Shown piece by piece: positions 32,326-40,130 of a DNA stretch of 64,000 nt. The notes under the pieces are model-generated. The model was given only the letters and a program-made list of their open reading frames with translations. It was not told the DNA's origin and searched no databases. Positions within the stretch are counted from its first letter, which is position 1. The number at the start of each line of letters is the position of its first letter. A program made the translations under genes and the position numbers. Origin of the DNA: Roseivivax marinus (GTDB lineage Bacteria; Pseudomonadota; Alphaproteobacteria; Rhodobacterales; Rhodobacteraceae); assembly GCF_900109705.1 (NCBI RefSeq), contig NZ_FOAI01000001.1:124001-188000 (forward strand), read 5' to 3'.

Positions 32326-33192
32326 TCAGGTGCGACGGGCGATAACGAAGCGGGCCGCGCCGATCAAGCCCTGCGCCTCCGGTCCGAGGGGAGATAGGGC
32401 ATCGCACGCGTCGTCCACCAGTGACGTTGCGCGCGCCTTGGCGCCGTCGAGTCCCAGCAGCGAAACGAAAGTCGCCTTGTTCCGGCCCTCGTCCTTGCCG
32501 ACTGCCTTTCCCATCGCGTCCGCATCCCCCTCCACGTCGAGAATATCGTCCGCGATCTGAAAAGCCAGCCCGAGGGCGTCGGCGTAGGCGCGCATGGGGG
32601 CCGGGTCGGCACCGGCAAGTCGCGGCCCGGCCTCGGCGGCCCAGCCGATCAGCGCGCCGGTCTTGCCGCGCTGGAGCGCCACGATCGCGTCGAGGTCGAG
32701 CGGCGCGTCCGCCGCCTCGGCGGCGATGTCGAGGGCCTGTCCCATGACCATGCCCTCGGCGCCCGCGGCCCGCGCGAGGCTTAGCGCCAGGTCCGCGCGC
32801 ACGCCCGCGTCCGGATGCGCCTCGGGGGAGAGGCAAAGCTCGAAGCCCAGCGTCTGCAGCGCGTCGCCGGCGAGGATCGCGGTCGCCTCGTCCCAGCGGC
32901 AGTGCACGGTGGGGTGTCCACGGCGGAGATCGTCGTCGTCCATCGCCGGCAGGTCGTCATGCACGAGCGAGTAGGCGTGCACCGCCTCGATCGCCATCGC
33001 CGGGTGCAGCGCGTCGGGAATGCCGTGCACCCGCGCGCCCTCCATCACGAGATAGCCGCGCAGGCACTTCCCGCCGCCGCAGGCATAGGCCATGGCCCGG
33101 TGCAGCGGCAGGTCGGGGAGGGCGGCAAAGCGCGCGTCAAAGCCCGCGCCGATCCGCGCGGCGGCGTCGGCGAGCCCGTCCTCGAACCGCAT
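32326..33192 (-). CDS. ispA: Polyprenyl (farnesyl) diphosphate synthase
   Basis: A 288-residue trans-prenyltransferase with both aspartate-rich motifs: DDLPAMDDDDLRRG (first, DDxxxxD bacterial type) and DDILD (second). It makes farnesyl diphosphate from IPP and DMAPP. The start overlaps the xseB stop (ATGA). The neighbouring dxs supports the isoprenoid role. A geranylgeranyl synthase is less likely given the bacterial FPP-type spacing of the first motif. Confidence 0.94.
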   Translation of the reverse strand: MRFEDGLADAAARIGAGFDARFAALPDLPLHRAMAYACGGGKCLRGYLVMEGARVHGIPDALHPAMAIEAVHAYSLVHDDLPAMDDDDLRRGHPTVHCRWDEATAILAGDALQTLGFELCLSPEAHPDAGVRADLALSLARAAGAEGMVMGQALDIAAEAADAPLDLDAIVALQRGKTGALIGWAAEAGPRLAGADPAPMRAYADALGLAFQIADDILDVEGDADAMGKAVGKDEGRNKATFVSLLGLDGAKARATSLVDDACDALSPLGPEAQGLIGAARFVIARRT

Positions 33193-33437
33193 CAGAGCCC
33201 GTCGACGGGCTTCGTGCCGGTGGGGGTGCCCTGCGCGTCGAGGGTGATCGCGGCGACCTTTTCCTCGGCGTCCTTGAGTCGGGCCTCGCAGCGCTTCTTG
33301 AGCGCGGCGCCGCGCTCGTAGAGCCGGATCGAGTCGTCGAGCGGCACGTCGCCGCGTTCGAGCTGGGCGACCACGCGCTCGAGTTCGGCCATGGCCTGCT
33401 CGAACGTCATCTCTTCGACGGGGGTTTCCTCGGTCAC
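33192..33437 (-). CDS. xseB: Exodeoxyribonuclease VII small subunit
   Basis: 81 residues with the XseB pattern TFEQAMAELERVVAQLERGD and SIRLYERGAALKKRCEARL. It forms ExoVII with XseA (not in the window) and degrades single-stranded DNA. It begins with GTG overlapping the upstream stop, and its own stop overlaps the ispA start: a chain of translational coupling that is usual for xseB-ispA. Confidence 0.95.
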   Translation of the reverse strand: MTEETPVEEMTFEQAMAELERVVAQLERGDVPLDDSIRLYERGAALKKRCEARLKDAEEKVAAITLDAQGTPTGTKPVDGL

Positions 33438-34357
33438 GATCCGGCCTCCACCAATTGCTCTACATGCGCCTTCGCCGCGGCGGCGAGGGCGGTCAGATCA
33501 TAGCCGCCCTCCAGTGTCGAGACCACGCGGCCGCCGCACGTCTCGGCGGCGATCGTGCAGAGCTCTCCGGTCAGCCACGCGTAATCCTCGGTCTCCCATT
33601 TGAGGTTGGCGAGCGGGTCGTCCACGTGGGCGTCGAAGCCCGCCGAGAGGATGACCAGTTCCGGCGCGAAGGCGCGGAGTGCCGGAAACACCTCCGCCTC
33701 GTAGACCCGGCGCATGGCATCGCCGTCCGAGCCCGGCGCCAGCGGCAGGTTCATCACGTTGTCATGGGCGCCGGTCTCGGTGCGGCTGCCCGTGCCGGGC
33801 CAGAGCGGCGACTGGTGCGACGAGACGAAGAGCGCGCGGCCCTCGTTCCACAGCAGGTCCTGCGTGCCGTTGCCGTGGTGGACGTCGAAGTCCACTACGG
33901 CCACGCGGTTCAGCTTGTGATGGTCGAGCGCGTGCTTCGCCGCGATCGCCGCCGTGCCGAAGATGCAGAACCCCATCGAGGTCGCGGTCTCGGCGTGGTG
34001 ACCCGGCGGCCGGGTGGCGCAGAAGGCGTTCGGTGCCTCGCCGCCCAGCACCATGTCCACCGCCCGGATCGCGCCGCCGACCGCGCGCAGGGCCGCGTTC
34101 CAAGACCCCGGCGATAGCCACGTGTCGGCATCGAGGGGGACCGAGCCGCGCGACGGCAGCTTGTCGCGGATGCGGTCGATGTAGTCCTGCGGGTGGCACC
34201 GCAGCAGGTCGTCCTCGGTGGCGAGCGGCGCGGTCACCCGCGAAAGGCCCAGCGGTTCGAGGGCGTGCAGGACGTGTTCCAGCCGCGCGACCCGTTCGGG
34301 GTGACCGTCCGGGGTGACGTGCGCGAGGCCGTCGGCATGTGTGATGAGGGCTGTCAT
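33434..34357 (-). CDS. Histone deacetylase-like / acetylpolyamine amidohydrolase family protein
   Basis: A 307-residue zinc deacetylase-fold protein. Active-site motifs are PPGHHAE (tandem His), VDFDVHHGNGTQ (Asp/His zinc ligands) and GFDAHVDDPLA (Asp ligand). Bacterial relatives deacetylate acetylpolyamines or act as AcuC-type deacetylases; the substrate here is unproven. The gene heads the xseB-ispA-dxs operon. Confidence 0.9.
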   Translation of the reverse strand: MTALITHADGLAHVTPDGHPERVARLEHVLHALEPLGLSRVTAPLATEDDLLRCHPQDYIDRIRDKLPSRGSVPLDADTWLSPGSWNAALRAVGGAIRAVDMVLGGEAPNAFCATRPPGHHAETATSMGFCIFGTAAIAAKHALDHHKLNRVAVVDFDVHHGNGTQDLLWNEGRALFVSSHQSPLWPGTGSRTETGAHDNVMNLPLAPGSDGDAMRRVYEAEVFPALRAFAPELVILSAGFDAHVDDPLANLKWETEDYAWLTGELCTIAAETCGGRVVSTLEGGYDLTALAAAAKAHVEQLVEAGS

Positions 34358-34429
34358 GGCGGCGAGGTAAGCGCGAAGCGGGGGGCGCGTGCAAGGGGGC
34401 GCGTCGGGTGAGGTGTCGCGCGGCCCGGT

Positions 34430-35131
34430 TCAGTCCGGCGACAGCATGTAGCCCGCACCGCGCACCGTCTGGAGATAGCGCGGCTGCTTGGGGTCGTCCT
34501 CGATCTTGCGGCGCAGGCGCGTGATCTGGACGTCCACGGCGCGCTCCTGGCTCTGCCCCCGGTCACGGCCGAGGTCCTCGACCAGTTGCGTGCGGCTCAG
34601 CGCCTCGCCCGGCTTGGCCGAGAAGATCCGCATCAGGTGCGCTTCGGTCGCGGTCAGGCGCACCGGGTCCTCGCCGCGCCACATCTCGCCGCGCTCGATG
34701 TCGTACCGGATCGGTCCCAGCGTCAGCAGCTTCGGCGTAGACGCGCCCGGTCCGACCTCGGGCATCCGCCGCAGGATCGCGTTGATCCGCAGCAGCAGCT
34801 CCTTCGGCTCGAACGGCTTGGCGAGGTAGTCGTCCGCGCCGGCCTCGAGCCCCGCGATGCGGTCGTCGGTCTCGGACTTCGCGGTCAGCAGAAGGATCGG
34901 GGTGGTGCGGCTCTCGCGGAGCCAGTGAGTGAGCGACACGCCATCCTCGCCCGGCATCATCACGTCGAGCACGATCAGGTCGAAGTCGAGCCCCGACAGG
35001 ATGCGCCGCGCGTGTCCTGCATCGCGGGCGGTGGACACCATGAAGCCGTTGCGCACCAGGAACCGCTGCAAGAGCGATCGGATGCGTTCGTCGTCATCGA
35101 CGATCAGCAGGTGCGCGTCTGGATCGCTCAT
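34430..35131 (-). CDS. petR: OmpR-family response regulator, PetR-like
   Basis: 233 residues. The receiver domain has the acidic pocket DDDE, phospho-acceptor in VLDVMMPG (about residue 56), the TAKSE segment and KPFEPKELL. The C-terminal winged helix ends RAVDVQITRLRRKIEDDP...RGAGYML. In Rhodobacter capsulatus PetR is paired with PetP upstream of the bc1 genes. Here petP lies just upstream in the same direction. No histidine kinase is adjacent. Confidence 0.88.
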   Translation of the reverse strand: MSDPDAHLLIVDDDERIRSLLQRFLVRNGFMVSTARDAGHARRILSGLDFDLIVLDVMMPGEDGVSLTHWLRESRTTPILLLTAKSETDDRIAGLEAGADDYLAKPFEPKELLLRINAILRRMPEVGPGASTPKLLTLGPIRYDIERGEMWRGEDPVRLTATEAHLMRIFSAKPGEALSRTQLVEDLGRDRGQSQERAVDVQITRLRRKIEDDPKQPRYLQTVRGAGYMLSPD

Positions 35132-35158
35132 CTGTTCCGGTCCTCCCTCGTGCCCAAA

Positions 35159-35671
35159 TCAGGCACGCCCGTCGCGGAGCGCATGATACTGACGACGCTG
35201 CTCGGGATCCATCATTGCTTCCAGCACCTTGCGGAAGCCCGATACAGCCTCGGGTCCGACCTGCCGGTAGGCGGCGCGCATCCGGGCCCGCTGGGCGTCC
35301 GACAGGCGTTGCTCCAGCTCCTGCCCGGCCTCGGTCAGGAAGAGGTTGCGCTCGCGCTTGTCGGCGTGGCCGACGCGGCTTTCGATCAGGCCGTCGGCGA
35401 CCAGCGTCCTGAGCACCCGGTTCAACGACTGCTTGGTGACGCCCAGGATCGAGATCAGGTTGCTGACCGTCGTTCCGGGCGCGCAGGCGCAGAAGTGCAG
35501 CGCCCGGTGGTGGGCGCGGCCATAGTCCAGCGTGGCGAGGATGCGGTCGGGGTCGGCGGTGAAGCCGCGATAGGCGAAGAACATCGCTTCGATGCCCTGT
35601 CTGAGCTGTTCGTCGGTCAGGAACAGCAGCGATTCGCCACCGGCATGGGGGGCGCGGTCGGGGTCGGCCAT
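35159..35671 (-). CDS. petP: MarR-family regulator, PetP-like
   Basis: A 170-residue MarR-type protein with a winged helix (TTVSNLISILGVTKQSLNRVLRTL, wing VGHADKRERNLFLT). The petP-petR order matches that in R. capsulatus, where both are needed for photosynthetic and respiratory growth and bc1 expression. The start MADPDRAPHAGG is the first Met that gives a normal MarR length. Confidence 0.85.
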   Translation of the reverse strand: MADPDRAPHAGGESLLFLTDEQLRQGIEAMFFAYRGFTADPDRILATLDYGRAHHRALHFCACAPGTTVSNLISILGVTKQSLNRVLRTLVADGLIESRVGHADKRERNLFLTEAGQELEQRLSDAQRARMRAAYRQVGPEAVSGFRKVLEAMMDPEQRRQYHALRDGRA

Positions 35672-35833
35672 GGGAACCTCGTGCAGTCGCCGATCACTTT
35701 GCACGCACTTTAGGGCAGCCTTGTTGACATTCCAAGAAGCGGCTGATAGCGAAACTCGGCGATTTGCGACATTTTGTGTCCGTTGCGGACGTATCTGGCG
35801 CAATAAACGGAAATACTGGCGGAGGATGGCGTG

Positions 35834-36703
35834 ATGGCCGGAGCCTATGACGATCGGGACGGAAAGATCTGGATGGACGGCCAGATGGTCGACTGGCGCA
35901 CCGCCAACGTACACGTCCTGACGCACGCGATGCATTACGCCAGCTCGGTCTTCGAGGGCGAGCGGGCCTACGGCGGGACGATCTTCAAGTCGCGCGAGCA
36001 TTCCGAGCGGCTGCACTACTCGGCTGGCGAACTGGACTTCGAGATCCCGTTCACCGTCGACGAGATCGAGGCCGCCAAGGCCGACGTGCTGAAGGAGAAC
36101 GGCTTTACCGATGCCTATGTCCGCGCGGTGGCGTGGCGCGGCGTCGGCGAGGACATGGGTGTCGCGTCGAAGCGCAACCCGGTCCGGCTCGCCATCGCGG
36201 CGTGGGAATGGGGCAGCTACTACGGCGACGCGAAGATGAAGGGCGCCAAGCTCGACATCGCCAAGTGGAAGCGGCCCTCGCCCGAGACCGCGCCCTCGCA
36301 CGCCAAGGCCGCCGGCCTCTACATGATCTGCACCATGGCCAAGCACGCCGCCGAGGCGAAGGGTTGCTCGGACGCGATGATGTTCGACTACCGCGGCTAC
36401 GTGGCCGAGGCGACCGGCGCGAACATCTTCTTCGTCAAGGACGGCGAGGTCCACACGCCCAAGCCCGACTGCTTCCTCAACGGCATCACGCGCCAGACGG
36501 TGGTGGGGATGCTCGAGGACCGGCAGGTGAAGGTGCACGAACGCCACATCATGCCCGAGGAACTGGAAGGCTTCGAGCAGTGCTGGCTGACCGGCACCGC
36601 CGCCGAGGTCACCCCGGTCGGGCAGATCGGCGACTACAACTTCGAGGTCGGCGCGCTCGCACGTGAGATCGCTGAGGGCTACGAGACACTCGTCCGCAGC
36701 TGA
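35834..36703 (+). CDS. ilvE: Branched-chain amino acid aminotransferase
   Basis: A 289-residue fold-type IV PLP enzyme interconverting branched-chain amino acids and 2-oxoacids. It has HYASSVFEGERAY, the PLP lysine in PSHAKAAGLYMI and EATGANIFFVKDG. The ATG at 35834 lies eight bases after GGAGG; an overlapping GTG three bases earlier is also open. It is divergent from petP across about 160 bases. Confidence 0.95.
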   Translation: MAGAYDDRDGKIWMDGQMVDWRTANVHVLTHAMHYASSVFEGERAYGGTIFKSREHSERLHYSAGELDFEIPFTVDEIEAAKADVLKENGFTDAYVRAVAWRGVGEDMGVASKRNPVRLAIAAWEWGSYYGDAKMKGAKLDIAKWKRPSPETAPSHAKAAGLYMICTMAKHAAEAKGCSDAMMFDYRGYVAEATGANIFFVKDGEVHTPKPDCFLNGITRQTVVGMLEDRQVKVHERHIMPEELEGFEQCWLTGTAAEVTPVGQIGDYNFEVGALAREIAEGYETLVRS

Positions 36704-36727
36704 GCGGCGGCTTAATCTATCCGATAG

Positions 36728-36755
36728 GGGCGCGTCCGTTGGGCGCGCCCTTTTT
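36728..36755 (+). terminator. Rho-independent terminator after ilvE
   Basis: GGGCGCG (36728-36734) and CGCGCCC (36744-36750) form a stem with a 9-base loop, followed by TTTTT, about 25 bases after the ilvE stop. Confidence 0.85.
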
Positions 36756-36892
36756 CATTGGTCTCCAAGCGGTCCACCCAACCGCCGGGCGGCCGGCGGA
36801 CGAGAGCCCAACCGCGGCGTCGATCCGTTATTTGTGACGCCGCGTTCCGATCGTGCCAGAAGCACGGCGCTCGGTGCGCGCAGAGCCGGACC

Positions 36893-37885
36893 TCAGGTCG
36901 CTGGTTGAAGAAGATGCAGCAGCGCCGCCTCGGCCTGCCGCAAGCCACGGGTGTCGTCGGCGTCATCCAGAAGCTTCTGCCGGATATCCGCAGGCTCTTC
37001 GGCAAAGTCGATCACGTCCGGATGGATGTACGAGTTGCGCGAGATCGTCGGCGTGTTGTGCAACCGGTCGGCCGCGGCCTCGGACATCGCCTTGATCGTC
37101 GGCTTCTCCTCGGACAGTGCCACCTCCAGGGCCGCGACGCTGCCGGACCACGTGCGGAAGGTCTTGGCCGTCATCCCGTCGGTGCCGATCTGGCCCGAGA
37201 GGAAGGCGTTGACCTCGCCCGACGTGACCGCGCGCGAGGTGCCGTCCTCGTCGATCCACGACACCAGCGTCGGCCCCGGCAGGTCGTCGAGCTGCGCCAG
37301 CGTGCGGTGCAGGGTCCGGTCTCGCAGGGTCTTGGCAACGCGCTGGCCGCCCTTGGCCGCGTAGGTCAGGCGAAGTCCTCCTTCATGCAGGTCGAGGTGG
37401 CGTGGGCGCAGCGTGGTGGCGCCGTAGGTTTCGTTCTCGCGGGCGTAGTCGGGGTTGCCCACCCGCAGGTGCGCGCGGTCGATGAGCGCGAGGACGGCGG
37501 CGATTGCGAAGGACTGCTCGCCCGCCTCGCCCTCGCGCAGGTCGTGCTGGATGCGGCGGCGCAGGCCGGGCAGGGCCGCGCCGAACGCAGCGAGATGCTC
37601 GAACTTGCGGCGGGCGCGGTAGGCTGTCCAATCGGGGTGGTAGCGGTACTGCTTGCGCGCCCGCGCGTCCCGGCCCGTCGCCTGCAGGTGGCCGAGTGGT
37701 TCGGGGCAGATCCAGACGTCCTCGTAGGCCGGCGGCACGGCCAGCGCGTTCAGCCGCTTGCGCTCGGCGCGATCCTCGATCCGGGTGCCGTCGGGTGCGA
37801 TGTAGGACCAGCCGCGGCCGCGCTTTTCGCGCCGGATGCCCGGTCGGTCGTCGGGGTAGTAGATCAGGTCGGGCACCGCTTTCAT
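36893..37885 (-). CDS. DNA topoisomerase IB (poxvirus/bacterial type)
   Basis: A 330-residue single-subunit type IB topoisomerase that relaxes supercoils through a 3'-phosphotyrosyl link. It has the N-terminal domain LIYYPDDRPGIRREKRGRGWSYI, the Arg-Lys core (GKGGQRVAKTLRDRTL region, then KTFRTW) and the nucleophile Tyr in SRNSYIHP. The ATG at 37885 is preferred to the upstream TTG at 37987: the extra 34 residues are Arg/Pro-rich, unlike the family, and would leave only 26 bases to the divergent amn start. Confidence 0.9.
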   Translation of the reverse strand: MKAVPDLIYYPDDRPGIRREKRGRGWSYIAPDGTRIEDRAERKRLNALAVPPAYEDVWICPEPLGHLQATGRDARARKQYRYHPDWTAYRARRKFEHLAAFGAALPGLRRRIQHDLREGEAGEQSFAIAAVLALIDRAHLRVGNPDYARENETYGATTLRPRHLDLHEGGLRLTYAAKGGQRVAKTLRDRTLHRTLAQLDDLPGPTLVSWIDEDGTSRAVTSGEVNAFLSGQIGTDGMTAKTFRTWSGSVAALEVALSEEKPTIKAMSEAAADRLHNTPTISRNSYIHPDVIDFAEEPADIRQKLLDDADDTRGLRQAEAALLHLLQPAT

Positions 37886-38013
37886 GCGGCTCGAACGCGA
37901 CCCGGTCGCGGCGGTTCCGGCGACACGGCGCCGCGGCGGACGGGTCGCCTTGCGCCTGCCCGGGGTTGGTGTCACCGTCCGCCGCAATCGAAAACAGCGC
38001 GAAGAGGGCCGGG

Positions 38014-39498
38014 ATGCAGGATCTGCCGTCGAACCTTGAGGTGAAGACCCCCGACGTGCCGGAGCCGGAGTTGTTCGACAATGCCGATGCGGCGGTCGAT
38101 CGGCTGGCCGAGCTGTATGACGGGGCGCTCGACTTCCTCGTGGGTGGCTTCGACCGGGCGATGCAGAGCGGTCATCCCGGCACGCGATACCGCGCCTACT
38201 ACCCCGAGGTGCGGATCACCACGACGAGCTTCTCGAAGATCGACAGCCGGCTGAGCTTCGGCCACGTCGCGGCGCCGGGCACCTATGCCACGACGATCAC
38301 GCGGCCGGACCTCTTCCGGCACTACCTGCGCCAGCAGCTTCAGCTTCTGATCGAGCATCACGCTGTGCCGGTGCAGGTGGGGCCGTCCGAGACTCCGATC
38401 CCGATCCACTTCGCCGTTGCGGCGCGGTCGGACGTGGCGGTGCCGCACGAGGGGGCGGCGCAGTTCCCGCTGCGTGACATCTTCGACGTGCCGGACCTGA
38501 CCTCCACAAACGACGACATCGTCAACGGCACGTTCCAGGCGGCGCCGGACGGGACCGAACCTCTTGCGCCGTTCACTGCGCAGCGCGTCGACTACTCTCT
38601 GGCCCGCCTCGCGCACTACACCGCGACCGATCCCGAGCACTTCCAGAACCACGTCCTGTTCACCAACTACCAGTTCTACGTGACCGAATTCGAGGCCTAT
38701 GCCCGTGCCGCGCTCGCCGATCCGGACAGCGGCTACACCAGCTTCGTCTCGACCGGGAACGCCGAGATCACCGGCCCCGAGGACGAGCTGCCGCCGACGG
38801 TGAAGATGCCGCAGATGCCGACATACCACCTCAAGCGGCGAGACGGCTCGGGCATCACTCTGGTGAACATCGGGGTGGGGCCGTCGAATGCCAAGACGGC
38901 GACCGACCACATCGCGGTGCTGCGCCCCCATGCCTGGATCATGGTCGGCCACTGCGCGGGCCTGAGGAATTCGCAGTCGCTGGGCGACTTCGTGCTCGCC
39001 CACGCCTACCTGCGCGAGGACCGGGTACTGGACGACGACCTGCCGATCTGGGTGCCGATCCCGGCGTTGGCCGAGATCCAGGTCGCGCTCGAGACCGCGG
39101 TGGAAGAGGTGACCGAGCTCGAGGGCTACGACCTCAAGCGTGTCATGCGGACGGGCACCGTCGCCAGCGTGGACAACCGGAACTGGGAGCTGCGCGACAC
39201 GACCGGTCCGGTGCAGCGGCTGTCGCAGTCGCGGGCCGTCGCGCTCGACATGGAATCCGCGACCATCGCGGCCAACGGGTTCCGCTTCCGGGTGCCCTAC
39301 GGCACGTTGCTGTGCGTGTCGGACAAGCCGCTGCACGGCGAACTGAAGCTGCCGGGCATGGCCACGGACTTCTACCGGGCGCAGGTGGCGCGGCATCTGA
39401 TGATCGGGATCCGCGCCATGGAGGAGTTGCGCGAGATGCCCTTGGAGCGTATCCACAGCCGGAAATTGCGCAGTTTCTACGAAACGGCGTTCCTCTGA
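38014..39498 (+). CDS. amn: AMP nucleosidase
   Basis: Hydrolyses AMP to adenine and ribose 5-phosphate. The 494-residue product has the N-terminal AMP nucleosidase regulatory domain (RYRAYYPEVRITTTSFSKID) and the C-terminal phosphorylase-fold domain with VGPSNAKTATDHIAVLRPHA and VALDMESATIAANGFRFRVP. The ATG follows GAAGAGGGCCGGG. It is divergent from the topoisomerase. Confidence 0.95.
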   Translation: MQDLPSNLEVKTPDVPEPELFDNADAAVDRLAELYDGALDFLVGGFDRAMQSGHPGTRYRAYYPEVRITTTSFSKIDSRLSFGHVAAPGTYATTITRPDLFRHYLRQQLQLLIEHHAVPVQVGPSETPIPIHFAVAARSDVAVPHEGAAQFPLRDIFDVPDLTSTNDDIVNGTFQAAPDGTEPLAPFTAQRVDYSLARLAHYTATDPEHFQNHVLFTNYQFYVTEFEAYARAALADPDSGYTSFVSTGNAEITGPEDELPPTVKMPQMPTYHLKRRDGSGITLVNIGVGPSNAKTATDHIAVLRPHAWIMVGHCAGLRNSQSLGDFVLAHAYLREDRVLDDDLPIWVPIPALAEIQVALETAVEEVTELEGYDLKRVMRTGTVASVDNRNWELRDTTGPVQRLSQSRAVALDMESATIAANGFRFRVPYGTLLCVSDKPLHGELKLPGMATDFYRAQVARHLMIGIRAMEELREMPLERIHSRKLRSFYETAFL

Positions 39499-39510
39499 GC
39501 GGGTTTCCCC

Positions 39511-39573
39511 GTGAAATCAGCGTGAAATCACACTGCCGCGACGCAATTTCTTGTGTTCTACCCCAAGATTGGG
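39511..39573 (+). promoter_or_regulatory. Direct and inverted repeats upstream of the HU gene
   Basis: GTGAAATCA occurs at 39511-39519 and 39522-39530, one helical turn apart. CCCAA-GA-TTGGG forms an inverted repeat at 39562-39573. Both sit in the 128-base promoter region between amn and hupB. Confidence 0.4.
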
Positions 39574-39626
39574 TTTATTCGCGGCCAGTAGGCCCAAGAG
39601 ACGGGGCGGCAAGGAGACCATAGAAC

Positions 39627-39914
39627 ATGGCGAAAGCGATGACGAAGACCCAGCTCGTTGCGGCACTGGCCGACGAGATGGGAAGCGACAAGAAGACCGC
39701 GGGCGCAGCGCTGGACGCGCTGACCGGCATCATCACCAAGGAAGTCGCCGACGGCGGCGCGGTGACCCTGCCGGGCGTTGGCAAGTTCTACTGCCGCGAG
39801 CGTCCCGAGCGCATGGTGCGCAATCCCGCGACCGGCGAGCAGTTCAAGAAAGACGCCGACAAGCAGGTCAAGGTGACCGTTGCCAAGGCGCTCAAGGACA
39901 GCGTCAACGACTGA
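39627..39914 (+). CDS. hupB: HU family DNA-binding protein
   Basis: A 95-residue nucleoid protein with the HU beta-arm region GKFYCRERPERMVRNPATGEQ and N-terminal helices MTKTQLVAALADEMG. It bends and compacts DNA as a dimer. It is monocistronic: long leader with repeats, AGGAG ribosome site, and its own terminator. Confidence 0.95.
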   Translation: MAKAMTKTQLVAALADEMGSDKKTAGAALDALTGIITKEVADGGAVTLPGVGKFYCRERPERMVRNPATGEQFKKDADKQVKVTVAKALKDSVND

Positions 39915-39960
39915 CCCTTATCGCGACATCGTCGCGCGTGGCCCCGACAGGGGCCGCCCG

Positions 39961-39986
39961 AGGCCGCCAACTGGCGGCCTTTTTTC
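39961..39986 (+). terminator. Rho-independent terminator after hupB
   Basis: AGGCCGCCA pairs with TGGCGGCCT and is followed by a T-run (39980-39985), about 47 bases after the stop. Confidence 0.88.
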
Positions 39987-40130
39987 ATGTCTTTCGACAA
40001 CTTCCTTTCGATTGAGCCCGTGTCCGGGGAATTTCGGAACCGTCCGGTCTCGCGCCCGTTGAGGAAAATACGCGGCGCGCTTTGACGTCACCCGTGCCGT
40101 CCCTCGAACTGGCAAACAGGGATACTCATT

